In this document: positions 16,724 through 25,020 of the stretch, piece after piece
How positions within the stretch are numbered: the first letter of the stretch is position 1
Layout: every line of letters begins with the position of its first letter
NCBI GenBank assembly: GCA_900539915.1
Contig: UQDU01000002.1
Coordinates: 52,293-116,292, forward strand
Origin: an uncultured Bacteroidales bacterium
GTDB lineage: Bacteria > Bacteroidota > Bacteroidia > Bacteroidales > Muribaculaceae
Direction of reading: 5' to 3'
DNA length: 64,000 nt
The notes under the pieces: model-generated
Told to the model about the DNA's origin: nothing
Seen by the model: the letters and a program-made list of their open reading frames with translations, nothing else
Databases searched by the model: none
Position numbers and translations under genes: made by a program

Positions 16724-18511
16724 ATGAAAAACATCCGTAACTTCTGCATAATCGCGCATATCGACCACGGCAAGAGCACCCTTGCCGACCGTCTGCTCGA
16801 ATATACCAAGACCGTCACCGGCAAGGACCTCCAGGCGCAGGTGCTCGATGATATGGACCTTGAGCGTGAACGAGGCATTACTATCAAGAGCCATGCCATA
16901 CAGATGGACTATGAGCTTGACGGAGAGCGTTACGTGCTCAATCTTATCGACACTCCGGGACACGTGGACTTCTCATACGAGGTGTCGCGAAGCATCGCGG
17001 CGTGTGAGGGGGCGTTGCTCATCGTCGACGCTTCGCAGGGCATACAGGCGCAGACCATCTCCAATCTCTACATGGCCATTGACAATGACCTGGAGATAAT
17101 CCCTGTCATCAACAAGATAGACCTTGACAGTGCCAAGCCCGAGGAGGTAGAGGACCAGATAGTGGATCTGCTCGGTTGTGACCGCGACGAGATACTCCGT
17201 GCCAGCGGCAAGACAGGTCAGGGTGTGGAGGATATACTGAAAGCTATCGTGGACCGTGTGCCGGCACCAAAGGGTGACCCGGAGGCTCCGCTGCAGGCAT
17301 TGATTTTCGACTCGGTGTTTAATCCTTTCCGGGGCATCATAGCGTATTTCAAGATTATTAACGGCACTATCCGCGAGGATGACTTCGTCAAGTTCGTAGC
17401 CACAGGCAAGGAGTACCATGCCGATGAAATAGGCGTGTTGAAACTTGAGATGCAGCCCCGTAAGGAGCTGAGTGCCGGCAATGTCGGATATATCATCTCG
17501 GGCATCAAGACCTCACGGGAGGTCAAGGTGGGCGATACCATCACCCATGTGGCCACTCCGTGTGACAAGGCCATAGAGGGTTTCCAGGAGGTCAAGCCTA
17601 TGGTGTTTGCCGGCGTGTATCCCATCGAGACGGAAGACTTCGAAAATCTCCGCTCGTCGCTTGAGAAATTGCAGCTCAATGATGCCTCGCTGACATTCCA
17701 GCCTGAGTCGTCGGCGGCTCTCGGGTTCGGTTTCCGCTGCGGTTTCCTCGGTCTGCTCCATATGGAGATCATACAGGAGCGTCTCGGCCGCGAGTTTGAC
17801 ATGGATGTCATCACCACGGTGCCCAACGTATCATACCGCGTGTTTGACAAGCAGGGAAACATGAAGGAGGTCCACAATCCCTCGGGGCTGCCCGACCTTA
17901 CGCTCATCGACCACATAGAGGAGCCTTATATCCGTGCCACGGTCATAACGGCCGCCGAGTTCATCGGCCCGATTATGACCCTGTGTCTCGGCAAACGAGG
18001 CGAACTCGTCAAGCAGGAATATATCTCGGGCAACCGCATGGAGATAGTGTTTGACATGCCTCTCGGCGAGATTGTGATAGACTTCTATGACAAGCTCAAG
18101 AGCATCTCGAAGGGATATGCCTCGTTTGACTACCATCTGCATGATTTCCGCGAATCGCGTCTGGTCAAGCTCGACATCCTCCTCAACGGCGAGAGTGTAG
18201 ATGCCCTGTCGACCCTCACGCATGCCGACAATGCCGTGACTTTCGGACGCCGCATGTGTGAAAAGCTCAAGGAACTGATACCGCGCCAGCAGTTTGACAT
18301 AGCCATCCAGGCTGCCATCGGAGCCAAAATCATAGCCAGGGAGACCATCAAGGCCGTGCGCAAGGACGTGACAGCCAAGTGCTACGGCGGCGACATCTCG
18401 CGTAAGCGCAAGCTCCTCGAGAAGCAGAAGAAAGGCAAGAAGCGCATGAAGCAGATAGGCTCCGTCGAAGTCCCCCAAAAAGCCTTCCTCGCCGTCCTCA
18501 AACTCGACTGA
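16724..18511 (+). CDS. lepA: Elongation factor 4 (LepA)
   Basis: 595 residues from ATG 16724, the point where the conserved MKNIRNFCIIAHIDHGKST begins. The frame is open further upstream inside metX, but that part is not conserved in character. G1 is AHIDHGKST, G3 DTPGHVDF, G4 NKID; the LepA-specific C-terminal domain is present (CYGGDISRKRKLLEKQKKGK). LepA is a ribosome-binding GTPase that promotes back-translocation or initiation quality. Length is that of the family. Confidence 0.97.
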   Translation: MKNIRNFCIIAHIDHGKSTLADRLLEYTKTVTGKDLQAQVLDDMDLERERGITIKSHAIQMDYELDGERYVLNLIDTPGHVDFSYEVSRSIAACEGALLIVDASQGIQAQTISNLYMAIDNDLEIIPVINKIDLDSAKPEEVEDQIVDLLGCDRDEILRASGKTGQGVEDILKAIVDRVPAPKGDPEAPLQALIFDSVFNPFRGIIAYFKIINGTIREDDFVKFVATGKEYHADEIGVLKLEMQPRKELSAGNVGYIISGIKTSREVKVGDTITHVATPCDKAIEGFQEVKPMVFAGVYPIETEDFENLRSSLEKLQLNDASLTFQPESSAALGFGFRCGFLGLLHMEIIQERLGREFDMDVITTVPNVSYRVFDKQGNMKEVHNPSGLPDLTLIDHIEEPYIRATVITAAEFIGPIMTLCLGKRGELVKQEYISGNRMEIVFDMPLGEIVIDFYDKLKSISKGYASFDYHLHDFRESRLVKLDILLNGESVDALSTLTHADNAVTFGRRMCEKLKELIPRQQFDIAIQAAIGAKIIARETIKAVRKDVTAKCYGGDISRKRKLLEKQKKGKKRMKQIGSVEVPQKAFLAVLKLD

Positions 18512-18532
18512 TTCCCCTCTAATAACCTGCTA

Positions 18533-19540
18533 ATGTACGTTGACCATATCAATTCCATATTAAAACCTAATATAACGGAATCGGCAAAAGTCTTGGACCT
18601 ATTTGCCGGTTGCGGAGGGTTGTCGCTTGGTTTTGAGGCCGCAGGCTTTGAAACAATAGGCTATGAATGTGAAGAGGCGGCGGTCAATACGTATAATAAG
18701 AATCTTAAGGGAAGGTGCCATTTGCAGAAATTGGAAGTGGGTTTTGAATATCCACATGCTGATATAGTGATTGGAGGACCACCTTGCCAACCATTCAGTG
18801 TGTTTGGAAACCAAAAGGGTATGGAAGATGCCAGAGACGGTTTCCCGATATTTATTGATGCAATCAAGCAGTTGCAACCCAAGGTATTTCTATTTGAGAA
18901 TGTGCGTAATCTTGCGTATTCGCACAAATGGTACTTTGAACTGATACGTAAAGAGTTGGAACAGATAGGTTATATTATAACTTATCACTGTCTTAATGCT
19001 GTCAATTATGGAGTGCCACAAAACAGGGAACGCCTTATTGTGGTAGGTCATAAGTCCTCATTTACATATCCAAAGATGTCGTCTCATATAACCACTGTGG
19101 GTGAGGCTATCGGTGATTTGATTGATACGGTGCAGGATGAAAATAAAATCTTGACACCGCGGCAAGATGAATATATCGCAGTTTATGAGAAAAAATCTGC
19201 GTGTATAAATCCAAGAGACCTTTATAAGGACAGACCGGCTCGTACCTTGACTTGTCGTAATCTGGCTGGATGTACGAGTGATATGCAACGAGTGAGATTG
19301 CAGGATGGTCGTCGTAGAAGGCTGGTGGTGAGAGAAGCTGCCAGATTGCAGAGTTTCCCGGACTGGTTTGGATTTGATGGGTCTGAAATCAAACAGTTTA
19401 ATCAGATAGGCAATGCAGTCCCCCCTCTATTGGCATATCAGCTTGCTCTTTGTGTCAAGGATACATACAGATTGCCTATAAAGGACAATGATGAAATAAC
19501 GCGCCAACTAATACCACTCTCTTTATTTGATGAAATATGA
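18533..19540 (+). CDS. Type II DNA (cytosine-5) methyltransferase
   Basis: 335 residues with all C5-methyltransferase motifs: I DLFAGCGGLSLGFE (SAM), IV GGPPCQPFS (catalytic Cys about 85), VI ENVRN, VIII QNRERLIVV, IX VVREAARLQSFPDW, X IGNAVPP. The target-recognition region between VIII and IX (about 180-260) is short, so this is a compact enzyme. It overlaps the following restriction gene by four bases (ATGA), so the two form one unit. The pair is visibly more AT-rich than flanking genes, with codons such as AAT, ATA and TTG that neighbours avoid, suggesting acquisition by transfer. It protects host DNA against the downstream nuclease. Specificity unknown. Confidence 0.93.
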   Translation: MYVDHINSILKPNITESAKVLDLFAGCGGLSLGFEAAGFETIGYECEEAAVNTYNKNLKGRCHLQKLEVGFEYPHADIVIGGPPCQPFSVFGNQKGMEDARDGFPIFIDAIKQLQPKVFLFENVRNLAYSHKWYFELIRKELEQIGYIITYHCLNAVNYGVPQNRERLIVVGHKSSFTYPKMSSHITTVGEAIGDLIDTVQDENKILTPRQDEYIAVYEKKSACINPRDLYKDRPARTLTCRNLAGCTSDMQRVRLQDGRRRRLVVREAARLQSFPDWFGFDGSEIKQFNQIGNAVPPLLAYQLALCVKDTYRLPIKDNDEITRQLIPLSLFDEI

Positions 19541-20526
19541 ATATTAAACACAAGGGAAACAAGAGCGAAAACATTAAAAAACTTATTTCTAATCTTCTTG
19601 ATATACTTGGTTGTGTTGGTGTACCCATGATTGGGACAGACCGGAGATTGGAGAGAATGGCAATGGCCTGTATGGCTGTTGGGAATATAAAATCGGATTT
19701 CGCGGAAGCACGGTCTTCTGTTGATGGCTGCTTTCTCACTACCAGAGAAATCATCGCATTTGAAAACCGATATTATGGAGAGAACATCTCATCTGGGTCT
19801 TATGATGATATAAGAAGAAAAGATTTATTGATGCCCCTACAGGCTCATATCGTGATTAGTACCGCAGATATGGATGTACAAGCGACCAATAATCCTACAA
19901 GAGGTTATGCTCTTAACCCATTGTTTGCAGATTTATTGCATTCTTATGACACTTCCGGGTGGAATGAGGGGTTGCAAAAATATCTTGCACAGGTCACCTC
20001 GTTAAACGAGGAATTAGAACGGAAACGCCTTTTGGAGCGTGTTCCAGTAAGATTGCCATCCGGAATTGTATTGGAACTTTCTGCAGGTGAGCATAATGTG
20101 TTGCAGAAAGCTATAGTAGAGGATTTCCTGACGATGTTTGGTATGGGTGCAGAGGTGCTGTATATCGGTGACACATCAGACAAATATCTTTATATGGATA
20201 AGGCTACACTTGATGAGATTGGTTTCTTTACATTGGGACATGATGAACTTCCCGATGTTGTGGCCTTTTGTAGGGGAAAGAATTTGTTGTTTTTGATTGA
20301 GGCAGTCCACAGTGCTGGCCCGATGAGTGAAATAAGGGTGCGTAAATTGAAAAGACAGCTAAATGATTGTACCGCCATCCCGGTATTTATAACAGCTTTT
20401 TTGAGTAAGAAGGATTTTCGGCTGTGGGTTGTTGATATTGCATGGGAAACAGAGGTGTGGATAGCCGAAAGTCCTGAACACATGATTCATTTTAATGGAT
20501 ATAAATTTTTGGAGATTCACAATTAG
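19537..20526 (+). CDS. BsuBI/PstI family type II restriction endonuclease
   Basis: 329 residues. The C-terminal half matches the BsuBI/PstI nuclease family: VLYIGDTSDKYLYMD (about 207-221), LPDVVAFCRGKN then LFLIEAVHSAGP (about 240-266) and the very conserved end AWETEVWIAESPEHMIHFNG (about 300-320). The N-terminal half is a family-specific recognition/dimerisation region. Characterised members BsuBI and PstI cut CTGCAG and are paired with N6-adenine methylases; here the partner is a C5-cytosine methylase, so the recognition site may differ. It ends 11 bases from the convergent SDR gene. Confidence 0.88.
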   Translation: MNIKHKGNKSENIKKLISNLLDILGCVGVPMIGTDRRLERMAMACMAVGNIKSDFAEARSSVDGCFLTTREIIAFENRYYGENISSGSYDDIRRKDLLMPLQAHIVISTADMDVQATNNPTRGYALNPLFADLLHSYDTSGWNEGLQKYLAQVTSLNEELERKRLLERVPVRLPSGIVLELSAGEHNVLQKAIVEDFLTMFGMGAEVLYIGDTSDKYLYMDKATLDEIGFFTLGHDELPDVVAFCRGKNLLFLIEAVHSAGPMSEIRVRKLKRQLNDCTAIPVFITAFLSKKDFRLWVVDIAWETEVWIAESPEHMIHFNGYKFLEIHN

Positions 20527-20537
20527 CGATATTTATC

Positions 20538-21398
20538 TCAGGGGATGGCGAGGCGGAGGGCTTCGGTGGCTATCTCGGTCTGGGCGGAGGTTAGGCGTGG
20601 AAGAGGGGTGAGGGTGCGTTGGGTGGCCATCATGGAGGTGCAAGGGGTGACAAGGGCCTGTAGGGCTGCTCGTGAGCCTTGCATGGGGGTTGACATGAGA
20701 GGCCGGGCTATGTGGTCGGCAATGGTGTCGACCCATCCGTAGCCGAGGCGCGTCATGGGTGTGTTGACTATGCCCGGGTCGGCGCAGTTGACGCGGATGC
20801 CGCGGTAGTTGATGCGTTCGGCCAGGAGTGTGGCCGCCCATGTGAGTATCTGCTTGCTGCGTCCGTAGTTGTTGAATCGCTGGGCGAAGTTTGTGGCGTA
20901 GATGGCCTTGGTCGCGAAGTCGCGGCGAGGGAGGGGGAAGCGCCGCATCAGTGACGAGGTCATCACCACGGCAGCTCCTTGTCGCAACTTGGGAAGGAGG
21001 GTCAGTGTAAACGCCAAAGTGGAGATGCAGTTGACCTGCAGAGCCATCTCGAATCCGTCGGGGCTCGTCTCCGTATGGTCTATGTGCATCACCCCGGCAT
21101 TGTTTATTATCCCTGTGATGTCATGGCCCATCGCTCCGATTTCGGTTGCGGCACGGCGTGCCTGCCATGAGGTCGAAAGGTCGAGACGTGCCGGGATGAT
21201 GAGGCTCGGTGACTGAGGATACATGACATCAAGGTTATGGATGTAGGGGCGCATACGTTCGGGTTGGCGGCATGCTGCTATGATCACAGGTTGTCCGGCG
21301 CGGTAGAGCCGCTCGGTTATCGCGAGACCCATGTCGCCCGTGGCTCCTGTCACTACCACGGCTCCATGGGAGGGCTTGTAATTGTCTATGTCAATCAT
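20538..21398 (-). CDS. Short-chain dehydrogenase/reductase, last gene of the putative steroid-reductase operon
   Basis: 286 residues of classical SDR type: cofactor motif TGATGDMG (about 18-25), NNAG (about 96-99), catalytic Ser in VMTSSL and the YGRSK (YxxxK) pair near 178-182. The overall layout recalls retinol-dehydrogenase/WWOX-like SDRs, a group that includes hydroxysteroid and retinoid oxidoreductases. Its ATG overlaps the stop of the preceding SDR by four bases. Context (5-alpha-reductase and enone reductase upstream) suggests it interconverts a ring hydroxyl and ketone; which position and stereochemistry are not readable. Confidence 0.85.
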   Translation of the reverse strand: MIDIDNYKPSHGAVVVTGATGDMGLAITERLYRAGQPVIIAACRQPERMRPYIHNLDVMYPQSPSLIIPARLDLSTSWQARRAATEIGAMGHDITGIINNAGVMHIDHTETSPDGFEMALQVNCISTLAFTLTLLPKLRQGAAVVMTSSLMRRFPLPRRDFATKAIYATNFAQRFNNYGRSKQILTWAATLLAERINYRGIRVNCADPGIVNTPMTRLGYGWVDTIADHIARPLMSTPMQGSRAALQALVTPCTSMMATQRTLTPLPRLTSAQTEIATEALRLAIP

Positions 21399-22216
21399 TT
21401 TTTATGCTGATGGTCAAGAAGTCGGGTTTTTATCATGTGGCGTGCGCCAGTGGGAAGCGCAGCCACGGATGGGATGGCTATGCGGTTGAGCAGTCCGTTG
21501 ATATACTGGGCTTTGCGGCGCACGCATCGGCGCAGGGCGTTGCGGACGAATTTCTCGGGCGTGGTGAGCGCTCCAACTCTGACGCCGAGACGCTGCAAGC
21601 TCCGTGGCAGCCCGAACAGGTCGGTGGCTATGCCTCCGGGACAAGCTACGGTTACTGTCACTCCGCTGCCGCGCATCTCCACATTGAGAGCGCGTGAAAA
21701 CACCCTGATATAAGCCTTGGTGGCAGCGTAAAGCGCTATGCCTGGCATGGGCATCCAGCACGACATGGACGACATGTTGAGGATGCTGCCGCCCCCATGT
21801 GCGGCCATGCGCATTGCCATCTGACGTGACAGGTGGGTCACAGCGCGCATATGCAGGTCTATGTATGTGTCTATGCGCCCCGGGGTGAGGTCGCTTACGG
21901 CCTTGAAGTCAAAGATTCCGGCATTGTTGATGAGCAGGTCGGGGTTAAGGCCTCGGGCGTCAAGGTATGACATCACCCTGTCAGGTGCATCGGCATCCGT
22001 CAGGTCAAGACGCAGAGTTTGAATTAAATCGCAGGTATGCTGCTCCCCGGTGCTTCCGTAACCTTCAAGTTGCGCGATCTCGTTGCGGTCGATGAGCAGC
22101 AGCCGGCAGCCGTCGGCAGCCAGAGCCTCTGAGAAGCATCGGCCTATGCCTGAAGCGGCCCCGGTGATTACGGCAAGTCGCCACGGATAGCGGCGTTTAC
22201 GGCTCGTGGAGGTCAT
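21395..22216 (-). CDS. Short-chain dehydrogenase/reductase, putative hydroxysteroid dehydrogenase
   Basis: 273 residues: basic N-terminus, cofactor motif TGAASGIGRCF (about 18-28), an aspartate-bearing LLLIDRN loop that suggests NAD preference, NNAG (about 97-100), NMSSMSC with the catalytic Ser, and YAATK (Tyr about 163, Lys 167). The C-terminal region is typical of the 17-beta-HSD12/ketoacyl-reductase-like SDR group. It overlaps the upstream OYE-family gene and the downstream SDR by four bases each, so all are translated together. Likely a cytoplasmic 3-hydroxysteroid-type dehydrogenase by context; that assignment is inference. Confidence 0.85.
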   Translation of the reverse strand: MTSTSRKRRYPWRLAVITGAASGIGRCFSEALAADGCRLLLIDRNEIAQLEGYGSTGEQHTCDLIQTLRLDLTDADAPDRVMSYLDARGLNPDLLINNAGIFDFKAVSDLTPGRIDTYIDLHMRAVTHLSRQMAMRMAAHGGGSILNMSSMSCWMPMPGIALYAATKAYIRVFSRALNVEMRGSGVTVTVACPGGIATDLFGLPRSLQRLGVRVGALTTPEKFVRNALRRCVRRKAQYINGLLNRIAIPSVAALPTGARHMIKTRLLDHQHKK

Positions 22217-23460
22217 GTAGAAGGGTAACGGCGTTTGAGACTGTCAAGTTCGCGGATGAGAGAGGGCGGTATGTCGTTGACACAGTGGTGACAGGCCATC
22301 TCGCGCGAATACATCCGCGCTATGCAGTAGTTGACATGGTCGCATCCTGCGGCTTCTTCGCCGGCAGCCATGCGGTTGACGAAGTCGGGGCGGCGCAGCA
22401 GGGCGCGTCCCATCTGTATGAATTCGAAGCCCTCGCCGAGCACCTTCTCTATGCCTGACCGGGTGCTGCATCCGCCCACGTAGACAAGGGGCAGCTTAAG
22501 CTCCTTGCGGAATATGCGTGCATCGTCAAGGAAATATGTCTCGGCGTAGGGTACGGTAGGCACCATCATCTTTCCGAACCAGCGTACACCCCAGCGCAGC
22601 CACCAGGGGTGCATGTAGTGGCTCATGGAGCGTATGGGCATCGGGCCGCGCATGACATACATCGGTGCCTTGCTGACGAATCCACCCGAAAGCACCAGCG
22701 CATCGGCACCCGACTGCTCCAGTTCACGGGCTATGACGAGAGCGTCGTCTATCTCGATGCCCCCCTTGAAGCCGTCACGCATATTGGTCTTGACGAGTAC
22801 GCCTACCTTGCCGTCGGCGGCTTTCATCACCTCCTCCATGCACATGCGCATGAAGCGCATGCGATTGTCAAGTGATCCGCCGAAGCTGTCGCGGCGGCGG
22901 TTGGTGTAGGGCGAGAGAAACTGGCTGATGAGGTAGCCGTGGCCGGCATGGATTTCCACGCAGTCCATCCCGGCGTCTATGGCCATGCGCACTGCATCGC
23001 CGAACGAGCGTGCCATCCCCGGCAGCTCATCGGCTCGGAGTGCGCGTACAGGGCTGTAGCTGTAGAGATTGTAGCCTCCTGAGGCCGAGACGGGGGTCTC
23101 GCCGGCAGTGCTCTTGTGCGACATGTTGCCGCAGTGGCCTATCTGGATTGATGCTTTGGCGCCGTGGCTGTGGATGGAATCGGTGATGCGTCGCAGGTCG
23201 GGTATGACTTCGGGGCGCAGAAGCAGCTGGGTGTCAAACGACACCCCGTTGCGCGTGGCCGAGGCATAGGCCAGCGTGGTCATCCCCACGCCTCCGCGTG
23301 CCACACTCTCGTGATAGTCGAGCAGCATCTGCGAGGGAGAGTTGCCGGGGCACATTCCCTCAAAGGCCGCGGAGCGTATTGTGCGGTTGCGCAGTGTCAC
23401 CGGTCCTATCTTGGCCGGCGTAAACAGTAGCGAGTCGGGGTAGCGGTCGGTATCTTGCAT
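22213..23460 (-). CDS. Old-yellow-enzyme family NADH:flavin oxidoreductase (putative enone reductase)
   Basis: 415 residues from ATG 23460. The frame continues upstream to 23823, but that part overlaps the 5-alpha-reductase gene and is not OYE-like. TIM-barrel motifs: LFTPAKIGPVTLRNR (N-terminus), QIGHCGNMS, the proton-donor region EIHAGHGYLISQFLSPYTN, RRRDSFGGSLDNRMRF and the FMN-phosphate site QMGRALLRRPDF. The C-terminus has cysteines NYC and ACHHC, which may be a vestige of the Fe-S site of dienoyl-CoA-reductase-type OYEs. Enzymes of this class reduce activated C=C bonds, including 3-oxo-delta4 steroids and bile acids (BaiCD, delta4 5-beta-reductases). Eight bases separate it from the SRD5A-like gene. 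Confidence 0.88.
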   Translation of the reverse strand: MQDTDRYPDSLLFTPAKIGPVTLRNRTIRSAAFEGMCPGNSPSQMLLDYHESVARGGVGMTTLAYASATRNGVSFDTQLLLRPEVIPDLRRITDSIHSHGAKASIQIGHCGNMSHKSTAGETPVSASGGYNLYSYSPVRALRADELPGMARSFGDAVRMAIDAGMDCVEIHAGHGYLISQFLSPYTNRRRDSFGGSLDNRMRFMRMCMEEVMKAADGKVGVLVKTNMRDGFKGGIEIDDALVIARELEQSGADALVLSGGFVSKAPMYVMRGPMPIRSMSHYMHPWWLRWGVRWFGKMMVPTVPYAETYFLDDARIFRKELKLPLVYVGGCSTRSGIEKVLGEGFEFIQMGRALLRRPDFVNRMAAGEEAAGCDHVNYCIARMYSREMACHHCVNDIPPSLIRELDSLKRRYPST

Positions 23461-23468
23461 GATGATAT

Positions 23469-24263
23469 TCAGTAGATAAACGGTATTATGTGGCGGCGTC
23501 GGAGCCGGGTGTATTCGCTGCCGAACTCCGTGGCGTAGCGGTGGGTCAGGGCGCGTGCGCGTGGGGCGAGGTTGGCAAACGTCCAGAGGGCGAAGACAGC
23601 TCCGGCCCATGACCATGTCAGTATGGCGAAGCCCGTCCACTCTACAAATTCGCCGAAATAGTTGGCCGAGGTCACGTAGCGGAACATGCCCCCCTGAGGG
23701 ATATGGTGGGCCGTGTCGCCCGGATGCCGCAGATGGCGTATGATATAGTCGCTGTGGAGGTTGATGGCCATCCCTGCCGCAAAAATGGCAGTGCCGGCTA
23801 TCATCTGCCATGACCACAGCCATGACAGCGGGTAGCGGTCAGCCGGGCTGACATAGAATATCCATCCACCCTGCATAAGGGCGTTGAGCGTGTTGAATAT
23901 CATCCCCATGGCGATGATTGCTACGGGCATGGGGCTGCTGCGGCGTATCAGCAGGGGGAATATGAAGGAGCGTTGCAGATAGTGGAGCTGGAAGAGCGCG
24001 AACATCACCAGCGGCGCGGCGTCCAAGCGGCGCGACGAGCACCACCACAGAGCACACATTGCCACAAACACCGGTGCCTCCATCACCACCCACCCGATGC
24101 GGTTAGGGATGCAGGGCCCCCATCGCTTTCCGCGCATGATCCCGTATCCGGCGTTGACGAAATGTAGCGCGACAAACACCGCCACGGCCGTCACAGCCAT
24201 GACAACTAAAAAGATGTCGAAATTGTGAGGCTCAAACAGCGCAAAGCGATATGACTGATCCAT
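23469..24263 (-). CDS. 3-oxo-5-alpha-steroid 4-dehydrogenase (steroid 5-alpha-reductase) family membrane protein
   Basis: 264 residues from ATG 24263, preceded by a strong GGAGGAAGGAG site; an upstream in-frame TTG at 24278 is less likely. Six to seven membrane segments. SRD5A hallmarks are present in order: PNRIGWVVMEAPVF (family P-x-x-x-GW-x-x-xE), LHYLQRSFIFPLL, INLHSDYIIRHLR, the signature GGMFRYVTSANYFGEFVEW (about 205-223), and the C-terminal RRRHIIPFIY. The family reduces the delta4 bond of 3-oxo steroids with NADPH in the membrane. It is the first gene of a four-gene operon with an OYE reductase and two SDRs, the set expected for processing 3-oxo-delta4 bile acids or steroid hormones. 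Confidence 0.88.
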   Translation of the reverse strand: MDQSYRFALFEPHNFDIFLVVMAVTAVAVFVALHFVNAGYGIMRGKRWGPCIPNRIGWVVMEAPVFVAMCALWWCSSRRLDAAPLVMFALFQLHYLQRSFIFPLLIRRSSPMPVAIIAMGMIFNTLNALMQGGWIFYVSPADRYPLSWLWSWQMIAGTAIFAAGMAINLHSDYIIRHLRHPGDTAHHIPQGGMFRYVTSANYFGEFVEWTGFAILTWSWAGAVFALWTFANLAPRARALTHRYATEFGSEYTRLRRRHIIPFIY

Positions 24264-24295
24264 GTCTCCTTCCTCCAAGTAGATTAGCTATCCCA

Positions 24296-24303
24296 CAAAT
24301 GTA
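24296..24303 (-). promoter_or_regulatory. -7 box of the putative steroid-reductase operon
   Basis: Read leftward, TACATTTG, a perfect TAnnTTTG, giving a start near 24289 and a leader of about 25 nt carrying GGAGGAAGGAG just before ATG 24263. A canonical -33 TTG is not evident, which may point to an activator. Confidence 0.5.
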
Positions 24304-24397
24304 CTAAAATTTGCGAAATCCTACTCATGTTTAATTCTACAATCCCGCAATTACCGTTCATGGCATATACCTGCTCTGGTGGGTGCATTATTTGGGG

Positions 24398-24429
24398 GTT
24401 GCATGGGTGAGGGGAAATGAGTAATTTTG
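24398..24429 (+). promoter_or_regulatory. Promoter of rfbC-rpoN
   Basis: TTG at 24399-24401, a 20-nt spacer and TAATTTTG at 24422-24429. The start would be near 24436, 35 nt before the rfbC ATG at 24471. Confidence 0.6.
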
Positions 24430-24470
24430 CCGGGAGTAATTTGTACCAATCTGATTTACACTTATTGGAT

Positions 24471-25016
24471 ATGAACTTTATCGAGACAGATATCAAGGGC
24501 GTATGGATCGTGGAGCCCAAGCGGTTTGGCGATGCGCGCGGTTATTTCATGGAATCATTCAAGCTTGAGGAATTTCGCAAGCATATAGGCGACATCACAT
24601 TCGTGCAGGACAACGAGTCGATGTCGACCCGCGGCGTGCTTCGCGGTCTGCATTTCCAGAAAGGGGAGTTCAGCCAGGCCAAGCTCGTGCGCGTCAGCCG
24701 TGGCGCGGTGCTTGACGTTGCCGTGGACCTGCGTGGCGGAAGCCCCACCTACGGCAAATATGTGGCCGTGGAGCTGAGCCAGGACAATGCCCGTCAGCTT
24801 TTCATACCCCGTGGCATGGCTCACGGATTTCTCGTGCTGAGCGATGAGGCACAGTTCCAGTACAAGGTCGACAACGTGTATGCTCCCCAGTCGGAGGCCA
24901 CACTGCGCTTTGACGACGAGACTGTGGCCGTCAACTGGCCCATAGCCCGCGAGGAGATGCTTCTCAGCCCCAAAGACCTCAAGGGCATGTCGCTTGCAGA
25001 GGTAACACCGTTCTGA
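24471..25016 (+). CDS. rfbC: dTDP-4-dehydrorhamnose 3,5-epimerase
   Basis: 181 residues from ATG 24471; the frame opens earlier at 24417 but that overlaps the promoter. Cupin fold with the RmlC signature: DARGYFMESF, QDNESMSTRGVLRGLHFQ (substrate Arg and catalytic His), FIPRGMAHGFLVLSD. It epimerises dTDP-4-keto-6-deoxyglucose on the way to dTDP-rhamnose. No rmlA, rmlB or rmlD is adjacent, so the rest of the pathway must lie elsewhere. rpoN follows after four bases. Confidence 0.94.
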   Translation: MNFIETDIKGVWIVEPKRFGDARGYFMESFKLEEFRKHIGDITFVQDNESMSTRGVLRGLHFQKGEFSQAKLVRVSRGAVLDVAVDLRGGSPTYGKYVAVELSQDNARQLFIPRGMAHGFLVLSDEAQFQYKVDNVYAPQSEATLRFDDETVAVNWPIAREEMLLSPKDLKGMSLAEVTPF

Positions 25017-25020
25017 AATA

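Noticed and set aside
18533..20526. Depletion of CTGCAG as proof of the restriction specificity
   Set aside because: Sites are present in the window and I could not count them reliably against expectation, so no claim is made.
23461..23823. Upstream extension of the OYE-family protein
   Set aside because: It lies within the 5-alpha-reductase gene in another frame and is not OYE-like; ATG 23460 gives a standard N-terminus.
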